Shown: positions 1 to 6,533 of the stretch, in pieces
Position numbering within the stretch: the stretch's first letter is position 1
How the letters are laid out: each line of letters opens with the position of its first letter
DNA from: Actinosomnolentus pattersoniae (SeqCode)
Lineage (GTDB): Bacteria > Actinomycetota > UBA4738
Assembly (NCBI GenBank): GCA_013817655.1
Contig: JACDCJ010000074.1
Span: forward strand, 1-8,462
Direction: 5' to 3'
DNA: 8,462 bases
The notes under the pieces: model-generated
The model's input: the letters and a program-made list of their open reading frames with translations, nothing else
Databases searched by the model: none
Told to the model about the DNA's origin: nothing
Position numbers and translations under genes: made by a program

Positions 1-335
1 CCAAGGACTCCCAGACTCCACCACCTCAACCGGATCTTGGCGATCCGGTCGCCTCTCTCTCATGCCCGCCCCTTGACCAGATCGGCATCTTGCTTCCGTA
101 CGGATCGTATCCGCACCCCTCGGCGAGTCTCGCCGTCCAAGAGTTCGTGCAGAAGTGGCCCGTCCCATCCGCGAAGCTCTTCACCGTCGACTATTCGGAC
201 GGCTGGTATGAGGTGCGGGTGATCGACGTTCTTGGCGAGCGCAGGGCGATCGTGAGGCTTGAGAAGGGCGAGGGCGGGTGGGCCGTTTCCGATTTCGCCG
301 CGTGCAATACGCTCTTGGTCGACGGCATCTCCTAA
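1..335 (+). CDS. C-terminal part of an unrecognised protein (5' end outside window)
   Basis: The frame is open from the left edge (first full codon at 3) to a TAA ending at 335, giving about 110 residues. Most codons end in G or C, as in the neighbouring genes, so I take it as real coding sequence and not only the short reading from the TTG at 90. The visible part starts with a Pro/Asp/Ser-rich, linker-like stretch (PPPQPDLGDP). A compact, probably beta-rich region follows, with alternating hydrophobic segments (WYEVRVIDVLGERRAIVRLE) and the ending GGWAVSDFAACNTLLVDGIS. Two cysteines, one in LSCPP and one in AACNT, could form a disulfide if the protein is exported, but any signal peptide would lie outside the window. 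I do not recognise the family. It is followed by a strong hairpin, so it probably ends the upstream transcription unit. Confidence 0.7.
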   Translation, partial: KDSQTPPPQPDLGDPVASLSCPPLDQIGILLPYGSYPHPSASLAVQEFVQKWPVPSAKLFTVDYSDGWYEVRVIDVLGERRAIVRLEKGEGGWAVSDFAACNTLLVDGIS

Positions 336-387
336 AGGACCCTCGATTCCCGGCTTGCCTGCTGGTAACGTTTCGACATGGAAGACT

Positions 388-425
388 CGAACGCCTGCCC
401 TTCCCCGGGCGGGCGTTCGGCGTTT
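388..425 (+). terminator. Candidate intrinsic terminator after the upstream gene
   Basis: A 13-bp stem pairs 388-400 (CGAACGCCTGCCC) with 407-419 (GGGCGGGCGTTCG). All pairs are Watson-Crick except one T-G wobble, and the loop is 6 bases (TTCCCC). Only a short T run (423-425) follows, as is common in GC-rich genomes. It lies 52 bases after the stop of the first gene and ends about 40 bases before guaB3. Transcription of guaB3 would therefore have to start close to or downstream of the hairpin, or read through it. An attenuator role for guaB3 is an alternative. Confidence 0.6.
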
Positions 426-460
426 CGGGCCGGGAAAGGGACGGGCGGAGGGGCTGAGGC

Positions 461-1618
461 ATGGAGATAGAGATCGGGATCGGCAAGACGGGCCGCCGGG
501 CCTACGGCTTCGACGAGGTGGCCATCGTCCCGTCGCGGCGGACGCGTGACCCCGACGACGTGGACATCTCCTGGGAGATCGACGCCTGGACGTTCGACCT
601 GCCGCTCATGGCCTCGGCCATGGACGGTGTCGTCTCTCCGGCGACCGCGATCGAGATCGGGCGGTTGGGCGGCCTCGCCGTCCTGAACCTCGAGGGGCTC
701 CAGACGCGCTACGAGGACCCCCAGCCAGCCCTTGACGAGATCGCCTCGCTGCCCGACGAGAAGGCCACATCCCGGATGCAGGAGCTCTACCGCGAGCCCA
801 TCAAGGAGGAGCTCATCGTTCAAAGGATCCGGGAGGTGAAGGAGGGGGGCGTGGTCGCCGCGGCCTCCCTCACGCCCCAGCGCGTTGCCCACTACGCGAA
901 GCTCACACTCGAGGCGGAGCTGGACGTCCTGGTCATCCAGGGCACCGTGGTCTCCGCAGAGCACGTGTCCACGCGCAGCGAGCCGCTCAACCTGAAGCAG
1001 TTCATCGCCACGTTCGACCTTCCCGTGATCGTCGGCGGCTGCGCCTCCTACCAGACCGCCCTGCACCTCATGCGCACGGGCGCGGTCGGAGTTCTGGTCG
1101 GGGTGGGCCCAGGCGCGGCGTGCACGACGCGCGGAGTGATCGGCGTGGGGGTGCCCCAGGCGACGGCCATCGCAGACGCGGCCGGGGCCAGGATGGAGCA
1201 CCTGCGGGAGACCGGCCGATACGTGCACGTCATCGCCGATGGAGGCATGCGTGCGGGCGGCGACGTGGCGAAGGCAGTGGCCTGTGGCGCGGACGCCGTG
1301 ATGATCGGCTCGCCGCTCGCGAAGGCGTACGAGGCGCCAGGCCAGGGCTATCACTGGGGGATGGCGACGTTCCACCCCGACCTGCCGCGAGGTACCCGCG
1401 TCGCGACGAAGCAGATCGGCTCCCTTCGCGAGATCCTGCTGGGTCCGGCGTACGAGAACGACGGGACGCTGAACCTCTTTGGCGCCCTCAAGATGTCGAT
1501 GGCGACCACCGGGTACGCCACGGTCCGCGAGTTCCAGAAGGCCGAGGTCATCGTTGCGCCGGCGATCAAGACCGAGGGGAAGTCACTTCAGCAGGCCCAG
1601 CGGGTGGGAGCCAACTGA
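461..1618 (+). CDS. guaB3: GuaB3-type IMP dehydrogenase family protein
   Basis: This 385-residue TIM-barrel protein belongs to the IMP dehydrogenase/GMP reductase superfamily, in the GuaB3 (IMPDH-related) branch typical of actinobacteria and cyanobacteria. Canonical IMPDH oxidises IMP to XMP with NAD+, the first committed step to GMP. Visible motifs are the N-terminal GFDEVAIVPSRRTRDPDDVD, PLMASAMDGV (48-57), the catalytic-loop motif GVGPGAACTTR with Cys221, and the phosphate-binding DGG (260-262) followed by the GADAVMIGSPLA strand. There is no CBS-domain insert, which accounts for the short length and fits GuaB3. I also see no Arg-Tyr dyad in the region after about residue 295, where the mobile flap of classical IMPDH would be. 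The ATG is supported by a GGAGGGG Shine-Dalgarno site (447-453) with 7-base spacing. guaA starts 8 bases after the stop, so the two are almost certainly cotranscribed. The family call is firm; whether it is a true IMP dehydrogenase is less sure. Confidence 0.93.
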   Translation: MEIEIGIGKTGRRAYGFDEVAIVPSRRTRDPDDVDISWEIDAWTFDLPLMASAMDGVVSPATAIEIGRLGGLAVLNLEGLQTRYEDPQPALDEIASLPDEKATSRMQELYREPIKEELIVQRIREVKEGGVVAAASLTPQRVAHYAKLTLEAELDVLVIQGTVVSAEHVSTRSEPLNLKQFIATFDLPVIVGGCASYQTALHLMRTGAVGVLVGVGPGAACTTRGVIGVGVPQATAIADAAGARMEHLRETGRYVHVIADGGMRAGGDVAKAVACGADAVMIGSPLAKAYEAPGQGYHWGMATFHPDLPRGTRVATKQIGSLREILLGPAYENDGTLNLFGALKMSMATTGYATVREFQKAEVIVAPAIKTEGKSLQQAQRVGAN

Positions 1619-1626
1619 GGAGCCCC

Positions 1627-3168
1627 GTGGCCGATCCGCGCCCCGTCCTCGTTCTCGACTTCGGGGCGCAGTACGCGCAACTGATCGCCCGCCGCGTGCG
1701 CGAGTGCCACGTGTACTCCGAGATCGTCCCCTTCGACAGCCCGGTCGCGGATCTCGCGGCCCGCCGCCCGGCGGGTTTGATCCTCTCGGGAGGTCCCGCC
1801 TCCGTGTACGAGCCGGGCGCTCCGGACGTGGACGAGCGGCTGTTCGACCTGGGGGTGCCCGTACTGGGCATCTGCTACGGCCAGCAGCTCATGGCGCGCT
1901 CTCTCGGCGGCCGGGTGGAGCCGACGGGGGCGAGGGAATACGGAAGGACCGGCTTCTCGATCACCGAGCCGGGGGTGCTCCTCGGCGACCTGCCGCCGGA
2001 GGGCACGGTGTGGATGAGTCACGGCGACACCATCACGGCGCCGCCGCCCGGCTTCGTCGTGACGGGCAGCACGGACCTTTCGCCGGTGGCCTCGATGGAG
2101 GATCCCCAGCGTGGCCTCTTCGGCGTGCAGTTCCACCCTGAGGTCGCGCACACGCCGCGGGGAATCGACGTGCTGAAGCGCTTCCTGTATGACGCGTGCG
2201 ACCTCCTGCCCGAGTGGACGCCCGCGAACGTGATCGAACGGGCGACCGAGCGGATCAGGCTGCAGGTGGGCGATGCCCAGATCCTTTGCGCACTGTCCGG
2301 CGGCGTCGACTCCTCGGTGGCGGCGCTCCTGGTCCACCGGGCGGTCGGAAAGAACCTCACGTGCGTCTTCGTCGACACTGGCCTTCTCCGGATCGGGGAG
2401 GCGGAGCAGGTGGTGGCGACCTTCGGCGAGCACTTCCAGGTCCCGCTCGTCCACGCGCGGCGGGAGGAGCTCTTCCTGTCGAAGCTCGCGGGCGTGACCG
2501 ACCCGGAGCAGAAGCGGCGGATCATCGGGGAGCAATTCATCAGGGTCTTCGAGGAGATCGCCCGTACGGAGGGGAGGGAGGCCCGCTTCCTGGTGCAGGG
2601 GACCCTTTACCCCGACGTGATCGAGTCGGGCTCGCGGACGGCGGCCCGGATCAAGAGCCACCACAACGTGGGCGGCCTCCCCGAGGACATGGAATTCGAG
2701 CTTGTCGAGCCGCTCCGCGATCTGTTCAAGGACGAGGTTCGAAAGGTGGGGGAGGAGCTCGGGCTTCCCGAGGAGATCGTGCGGCGCCAGCCGTTCCCCG
2801 GACCTGGCCTGGCCGTGCGGATCGTGGGCGAGGTCACGGCGGAGCGCCTCGAGGCCGTCCGGGCCGCCGACCGCGTGGTTCAGGAGGAGGTTCGGCGCGC
2901 CGGCCTTGTGAGCGACCTCTGGCAGGCGTTCGCGGTGCTCCTGGGCGGCGTCCAGAGCGTCGGCGTGATGGGCGACGGACGAACCTACGAGCACCCCGTC
3001 GTGGTCCGGGCCGTCACCAGCGAGGACGCCATGACTGCCGACTGGGCCCGGCTTCCCTACGGGGTCCTCGAGCGCATCTCATCGCGCATCGTGGCCGAGG
3101 TCCTGGGCGTCAACCGGGTGACGTACGACATCACCAGCAAGCCCCCCGGCACCATCGAGTGGGAGTAG
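1627..3168 (+). CDS. guaA: GMP synthase (glutamine-hydrolysing)
   Basis: GMP synthetase converts XMP, ATP and glutamine to GMP, AMP, PPi and glutamate in the cytoplasm. The 513-residue protein has the standard three-part layout. An N-terminal class I glutamine amidotransferase has LDFGAQYAQLI near the start, the nucleophile Cys83 in GICYGQQ, and His170/Glu172 in FHPEV. An ATP-pyrophosphatase domain carries the P-loop SGGVDSS (224-230). The C-terminal dimerisation and XMP-binding domain begins around QPFPGPGLAVRI (388-399) and ends in KPPGTIEWE. All key residues are present and the length is normal. I chose the GTG at 1627 because MxxPxxVLVLDFG-type starts are usual for GuaA, and because GAGGAG (1617-1622), overlapping the guaB3 stop, gives a Shine-Dalgarno site 4 bases upstream. 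The frame is open further upstream inside guaB3, but that part does not belong to the family. The 8-base gap suggests translational coupling to guaB3. Confidence 0.97.
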   Translation: MADPRPVLVLDFGAQYAQLIARRVRECHVYSEIVPFDSPVADLAARRPAGLILSGGPASVYEPGAPDVDERLFDLGVPVLGICYGQQLMARSLGGRVEPTGAREYGRTGFSITEPGVLLGDLPPEGTVWMSHGDTITAPPPGFVVTGSTDLSPVASMEDPQRGLFGVQFHPEVAHTPRGIDVLKRFLYDACDLLPEWTPANVIERATERIRLQVGDAQILCALSGGVDSSVAALLVHRAVGKNLTCVFVDTGLLRIGEAEQVVATFGEHFQVPLVHARREELFLSKLAGVTDPEQKRRIIGEQFIRVFEEIARTEGREARFLVQGTLYPDVIESGSRTAARIKSHHNVGGLPEDMEFELVEPLRDLFKDEVRKVGEELGLPEEIVRRQPFPGPGLAVRIVGEVTAERLEAVRAADRVVQEEVRRAGLVSDLWQAFAVLLGGVQSVGVMGDGRTYEHPVVVRAVTSEDAMTADWARLPYGVLERISSRIVAEVLGVNRVTYDITSKPPGTIEWE

Positions 3169-3174
3169 CGCTCG

Positions 3175-3204
3175 TTGCCCGAGGACGGTGTCCCGGGCTA
3201 TGCT
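3175..3204 (+). promoter_or_regulatory. Candidate sigma70-type promoter for the metalloprotease gene
   Basis: TTGCCC (3175-3180) and TATGCT (3199-3204) are separated by 18 bases. Each matches the consensus hexamer at 4 of 6 positions, including TTG and TAT. Transcription would start near 3211, giving a leader of about 30 bases that contains the Shine-Dalgarno site. It starts just after the guaA stop and no convincing terminator lies between, so readthrough from guaA is also possible. The assignment rests on sequence match only. Confidence 0.4.
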
Positions 3205-3226
3205 CCGCCAGTTATCCGCTGACCCT

Positions 3227-3234
3227 GAGGGGGG
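3227..3234 (+). promoter_or_regulatory. Ribosome binding site that sets the protease start
   Basis: GAGGGGGG is the only strong Shine-Dalgarno-like sequence near this gene. It sits 4 bases before the TTG at 3239 and 7 bases before the adjacent in-frame TTG at 3242. It argues against the upstream in-frame GTG (3188) and ATG (3200), which would also place extra residues before the signal peptide. Confidence 0.65.
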
Positions 3235-3241
3235 AAACTTG

Positions 3242-4195
3242 TTGGACACTGAAGTGAAGACCCATGCGCGGTGGCGGCGCCGGGCGCTGAGCGTCTGCGC
3301 GCTCGGGCTGGCATTGGCCACATCGGGAACGACCGCCGCCGTGGCCGCGCCCGTTGCCGGGCGTGACGGACGGCTCTGCCGGGACGCACCCGCGGGCGAG
3401 CCGGCCTCGATGCTCCGGGCCAAGCCCGGAGCCACCATCGCCGAGCCGAACGTCGATGCCGCCTACCGGCAGGAGCTGGCGAGGATCGCGTCGGGTCAGG
3501 TCGCGCCCCAGGTGCCGGCCGTCAAGGGCGGAACCATCAGCGTGTACTTCCACGTCATCAACAAGGGCCCCGGGCTGAGCAACGGCGACATCCCGCAGTC
3601 GATGGTCGTTGACCAGATCGACGTCATGAACGCCGCGTTCGCCCCGACCCGGTGGAAGTTCCGGCTGGTGGAAACGACGCGAACCACCAACGCCACCTGG
3701 TACAACATGACCCCCGGGTCGGGTGCCGAGGCGCAGGCCAAGGCGGCGCTCCGCGAGGGCACGGCCGACGACCTCAACATCTACTCGGCCAACCTGGGCG
3801 GGGGGCTCCTGGGCTGGGCCACGTTCCCGTCCAACTACGACCAGGATCCGATTGACGACGGCGTGGTGATCCTGTACAGCTCGGTGCCCGGCGGAGGTAC
3901 CCCGAACTACGACGAGGGCGACACCGCCACGCACGAGATCGGCCACTGGATGGGCCTGTACCACACGTTCCAGGGCGGCTGCAGCCAGAGCGGCGACCTC
4001 GTCGCGGATACGCCGGCCGAATCCTCACCCGCCTTCCAGTGCCCCGTGGGGCGCGACACCTGCGCGAGCCCGGGCGACGACCCGATCCACAACTTCATGG
4101 ACTACACGTACGACTCGTGCATGTACGAGTTCACGCGTGGCCAGGACAGGCGGATGGACCAGCAGTTCACGCAGTACCGCTACGGCCAGCAGTGA
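3242..4195 (+). CDS. Secreted M43-family (pappalysin/ulilysin-like) zinc metalloprotease
   Basis: This is a predicted extracellular metzincin peptidase. From the TTG at 3242 it has 317 residues. A signal peptide begins with a basic n-region (WRRR), followed by a hydrophobic core (ALSVCALGLALATSGTTAAVA) and a likely cut near AVA-AP (about residues 35-36). The zinc site is HEIGHWMGLYH (His231, catalytic Glu232, His235, His241), matching HExxHxxGxxH. The Met-turn is NFMDY (284-288, Met286), typical of M43. Upstream segments such as VMNAAFAPTRWKFRLVETTRTT also resemble the pappalysin fold. Cys247, 267, 274 and 293 probably form two disulfides around the active site; Cys46 lies near the mature N-terminus. 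The length fits a single catalytic domain with no obvious C-terminal anchor, so it is likely released. The start is TTG, chosen by Shine-Dalgarno spacing; the TTG at 3239 is an equally simple alternative one codon earlier. It has no evident functional link to guaA or pcrA. The substrate is unknown. Confidence 0.92.
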   Translation: MDTEVKTHARWRRRALSVCALGLALATSGTTAAVAAPVAGRDGRLCRDAPAGEPASMLRAKPGATIAEPNVDAAYRQELARIASGQVAPQVPAVKGGTISVYFHVINKGPGLSNGDIPQSMVVDQIDVMNAAFAPTRWKFRLVETTRTTNATWYNMTPGSGAEAQAKAALREGTADDLNIYSANLGGGLLGWATFPSNYDQDPIDDGVVILYSSVPGGGTPNYDEGDTATHEIGHWMGLYHTFQGGCSQSGDLVADTPAESSPAFQCPVGRDTCASPGDDPIHNFMDYTYDSCMYEFTRGQDRRMDQQFTQYRYGQQ

Positions 4196-4220
4196 CGGAC
4201 CAGGCCGCGCGGGACCACAT

Positions 4221-4247
4221 GGGGGCCCTTCGGGGCCCCTCTCTTTT
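4221..4247 (+). terminator. Intrinsic terminator with cUUCGg tetraloop after the protease
   Basis: GGGGCCC (4222-4228) pairs with GGGCCCC (4233-4239) around a TTCG loop, giving the very stable C(UUCG)G tetraloop. A G-T pair extends the 7-bp GC stem by one. A T-rich tail, TCTCTTTT (4240-4247), follows. This is a textbook Rho-independent terminator 25 bases after the protease stop and should separate it from pcrA. Confidence 0.88.
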
Positions 4248-4278
4248 CCACGGCGCCGGGAGGAGTGGCCGGGTCTCC

Positions 4279-4284
4279 TAGAAT
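4279..4284 (+). promoter_or_regulatory. Candidate -10 box giving a leaderless pcrA transcript
   Basis: TAGAAT matches TATAAT at 5 of 6 positions. Seven bases separate it from the ATG at 4292, so transcription would start at or next to the A of the start codon. No Shine-Dalgarno site sits at a useful distance; the nearest purine run, GGGAGGAG at 4258-4265, is 26 bases upstream. I see no clear -35 box. An out-of-frame ATG lies at 4288. Confidence 0.55.
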
Positions 4285-4291
4285 TTCATGG

Positions 4292-6457
4292 ATGGCATCC
4301 TCCGAGGCGACCACCTCTCCTCTCCTCGTGGGGCTGAATCCGGTCCAGGCGGAGGCGGTGCTGCACACGGAGGGCCCGGTCCTCATCGTGGCCGGAGCCG
4401 GGTCCGGGAAGACGCGGGCGCTGACGCACCGGATCGCCTACCTCATCCGGGAGCACGGCGTCAGCCCGTACGAGATCCTCGCGATCACCTTCACCAACAA
4501 GGCGGCCCAGGAGATGGTCGACCGGGTCGAGGGCCTCCTCGGCACCCGGATCGCCAAGGGGATGTGGATCCTCACGTTCCACTCGGCGTGCGCACGCATC
4601 CTTCGCCGCGAGCACGAGCACCTGGGCATCCCCAGCCGGTTCTCCATCTACGACGAGGGGGACACGGAGCGGGTCATCTCCCTGGTCCTCAAGCAGATGA
4701 ACGTCGACCCCAAGCGGTATCCACCCCGCCAGGTCGCGGCCGTGATCGGGCGCGCGAAGGACAACCTCCTCTGGCCGGGAGACTTCGGGCGCCAGGCCTC
4801 CACCCCCTACGAGCAGACGGTCGCCGAGGTCTACTCGCAGTACCAGAGGCGGCTGCGAGGCGCCGGCGCGCTCGACTTCGACGACATCATCATGGAGACG
4901 GTCCGGCTCTTCCGCGAGCATCCGGAGGTCCTCGAGCACTACCAGGAGCGCTTCCGCTACATCCTCATCGACGAGTACCAGGACACGAACCGGGCGCAGT
5001 ACCACCTGGTCAACATGCTCTCAGCCAAGCACCGGAACCTCTGCGTGGTAGGGGACGCGGACCAGGGGGTGTACTCCTGGCGCGGAGCGACCATCAAGAA
5101 CCTCCTGGACTTCGAGCACGACTACCCGGATGCGGCGATCTTCGTGATGGAGCAGAACTACCGTTCGACCCGGAGCATCCTCGACGTGGCGAACGCCCTC
5201 ATCGAGCACAACGTCCAGCGCAAGCCGAAATCACTTTGGGCCGAGTCCGACGCCGGGGAGCTTGTCGTGCGCCACCGGGCGGACAACGAGCACGATGAAG
5301 CGTGGTTCGTGGTCAGCGAGGTGCAGCGTCTAGTGGACGAGGAGGGCCACCGGTACGGCGACGTCGCCGTCTTCTACCGCACGAACGCGCAGTCCCGCGT
5401 CCTCGAGGACATCTTCATGCGGGCTGGGATGCCGTACCGAGTGGTTGGCGGCGTTCGCTTCTACCAGAGGCGTGAGATCAAGGACGTCTTCGCCTACCTG
5501 CGTGCGATCGTCAATCCCGGAGACCTGGTAAGCATCCGGCGAGTGATCAACACCCCGAAGCGAGGGATCGGCGAGGCCACCGTGGCGGCTCTCGAGGGCT
5601 TCGCGGTGTCCGAGGACATCCCGTTCCTCGAGGCCGCCCGCCGCGTGGAGGAGGTCTCGACGCTCGCCCAGCGGGCGAAGGGCGCCGTCCGGAGCTTCGT
5701 CGACGTGATCGACCGGCTCAACGGGGTTGCCGCGGACAACGCCCGCCCCGCGCGACTCGTGGAGGCTGCCTTCACGGAGTCGGGATACCTCATGGAGCTG
5801 GAAGAGGAGCGGACCGTCGAGTCGATGGGCCGCGTGGAGAACCTCAAGGAGCTCGTGGGGGTTGCGGCGGAGTTCGAGGCCCGCAATCCGGGGGGGACCC
5901 TCGCCGACTTCCTCGAGCAGGTCGCCCTGGTGAGCGAGCAGGACGAGTACGACGAGGAGGAGGCGACCGTCACACTCATGACCCTGCACAACGCGAAGGG
6001 CCTGGAGTTCGAGGTCGTGTTCATGGTCGGGATGGAGGACGGCGTCTTTCCCCACTACCGGTCCATGGGTGACTCCTCCGAACTCGAGGAGGAGCGCCGG
6101 CTCGCCTACGTGGGCATCACCCGGGCTCGCCAACGCCTGTACCTCACCCATGCATGGAGCCGCTCGCTGTTCGGCGGCTCGAACTACAACCCGCCTTCCC
6201 GGTTCCTTGGCGAGATCCCCGTGTCCCTCGTCCGGACCTCGGAGGGCCAGGGGCCCGGGCCGGCGTCGCCGTTCGGAGGGCCGCCCAGGGAGCGGCCGGC
6301 CGTCGTGGAGGGCGACACCGTCGTCCATGACAAGTGGGGAGAAGGGGTGGTGATCGCCGTCACGGGCGGAGGGGATCGCGCCGAGGCCACTATCGCCTTC
6401 GAGGACGTTGGCGACAAGCGCGTGCTCCTCGCCTACGCCCCGCTCGTCAAGCGCTGA
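4292..6457 (+). CDS. pcrA: UvrD/PcrA-type superfamily 1A DNA helicase
   Basis: This is an ATP-dependent 3'-5' DNA helicase of 721 residues, acting in nucleotide excision repair, replication restart and removal of bound proteins or stalled RNA polymerase. All SF1A motifs are visible: Q-motif LNPVQ (15-19), Walker A AGAGSGKT (34-41), motif Ia TFTNKAA (66-72), Walker B IDEYQDTN (226-233), motif III VVGDADQGVYSWRGA (252-266), motif IV QNYRST (288-293), motif V TLHNAKGLEF (564-573) and motif VI RRLAYVGITRAR (602-613). A Gly/Pro-rich linker (about 651-670) leads to a C-terminal Tudor-like domain, GDTVVHDKWGEGVVIAV to YAPLVK (674-720), which in PcrA/UvrD contacts RNA polymerase. The ATG at 4292 is preferred over the upstream GTG (4265), because the family usually begins shortly before LNPxQ and a -10 box lies 7 bases before it. 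A strong terminator precedes the gene, so it is probably transcribed on its own. Confidence 0.96.
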   Translation: MASSEATTSPLLVGLNPVQAEAVLHTEGPVLIVAGAGSGKTRALTHRIAYLIREHGVSPYEILAITFTNKAAQEMVDRVEGLLGTRIAKGMWILTFHSACARILRREHEHLGIPSRFSIYDEGDTERVISLVLKQMNVDPKRYPPRQVAAVIGRAKDNLLWPGDFGRQASTPYEQTVAEVYSQYQRRLRGAGALDFDDIIMETVRLFREHPEVLEHYQERFRYILIDEYQDTNRAQYHLVNMLSAKHRNLCVVGDADQGVYSWRGATIKNLLDFEHDYPDAAIFVMEQNYRSTRSILDVANALIEHNVQRKPKSLWAESDAGELVVRHRADNEHDEAWFVVSEVQRLVDEEGHRYGDVAVFYRTNAQSRVLEDIFMRAGMPYRVVGGVRFYQRREIKDVFAYLRAIVNPGDLVSIRRVINTPKRGIGEATVAALEGFAVSEDIPFLEAARRVEEVSTLAQRAKGAVRSFVDVIDRLNGVAADNARPARLVEAAFTESGYLMELEEERTVESMGRVENLKELVGVAAEFEARNPGGTLADFLEQVALVSEQDEYDEEEATVTLMTLHNAKGLEFEVVFMVGMEDGVFPHYRSMGDSSELEEERRLAYVGITRARQRLYLTHAWSRSLFGGSNYNPPSRFLGEIPVSLVRTSEGQGPGPASPFGGPPRERPAVVEGDTVVHDKWGEGVVIAVTGGGDRAEATIAFEDVGDKRVLLAYAPLVKR

Positions 6458-6490
6458 CGGTGCTCGCGACGGACCTTCGCTCGCCGGATA

Positions 6491-6511
6491 TTGACCGTTT
6501 TCGCAGGTCAA
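6491..6511. repeat. Inverted repeat TTGACC-N9-GGTCAA upstream of the DUF4012 gene
   Basis: Two perfect 6-base arms, 6491-6496 and 6506-6511, are separated by 9 bases (a 15-base centre-to-centre distance). The right arm ends 6 bases before the candidate -10 box, so a dimeric regulator bound here would cover the -35 region. The left arm also resembles a -35 hexamer, but it is 21 bases from the -10 box, which is too far for normal use. It could form a short RNA hairpin if pcrA transcripts continue, but no T tract follows, so it is a poor terminator. Confidence 0.45.
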
Positions 6512-6517
6512 CGTTGG

Positions 6518-6523
6518 TAGACT
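6518..6523 (+). promoter_or_regulatory. Candidate -10 box for the DUF4012 gene
   Basis: TAGACT matches TATAAT at 4 of 6 positions, including the key T, A and final T. It ends 10 bases before the ATG at 6534, so transcription would begin around 6529-6531 and leave only a few leader bases. No Shine-Dalgarno site precedes the ATG, which fits a leaderless or nearly leaderless mRNA. Confidence 0.42.
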
Positions 6524-6533
6524 GAGCGATCCC

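Noticed and set aside
361..420. Possible tRNA on the - strand, from a GTTCGAGTC-like T-loop in the reverse complement
   Set aside because: The flanking bases do not form a T stem, acceptor stem or anticodon arm. The motif is part of the terminator stem.
332..1375. 347-codon - strand frame across guaB3
   Set aside because: Antisense to guaB3, with a His/Arg/Gly/Asp-rich composition and no family motif.
1588..2994. 468-codon - strand frame across guaA
   Set aside because: Fully antisense to an intact guaA, with no recognisable domain. It is a by-product of high-GC codon use.
3177..3198. Hairpin GCCCG...CGGGC after guaA as a terminator
   Set aside because: The 5-bp stem with a large, partly paired loop has no T tract, and it overlaps the more plausible protease promoter.
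2196..3257. 353-codon + strand frame overlapping guaA and the protease start
   Set aside because: A shifted frame of guaA with Arg/Gly/Pro-rich composition, typical of an out-of-frame reading in GC-rich DNA.
4265..4267. GTG as the pcrA start
   Set aside because: It overlaps the only purine-rich stretch and adds nine residues not typical of the family. The ATG at 4292 fits the -10 box.
6491..6523. TTGACC/TAGACT as an ordinary -35/-10 pair
   Set aside because: The 21-base spacing is outside the usable range, so I kept the -10 box and treated TTGACC as an arm of the inverted repeat.
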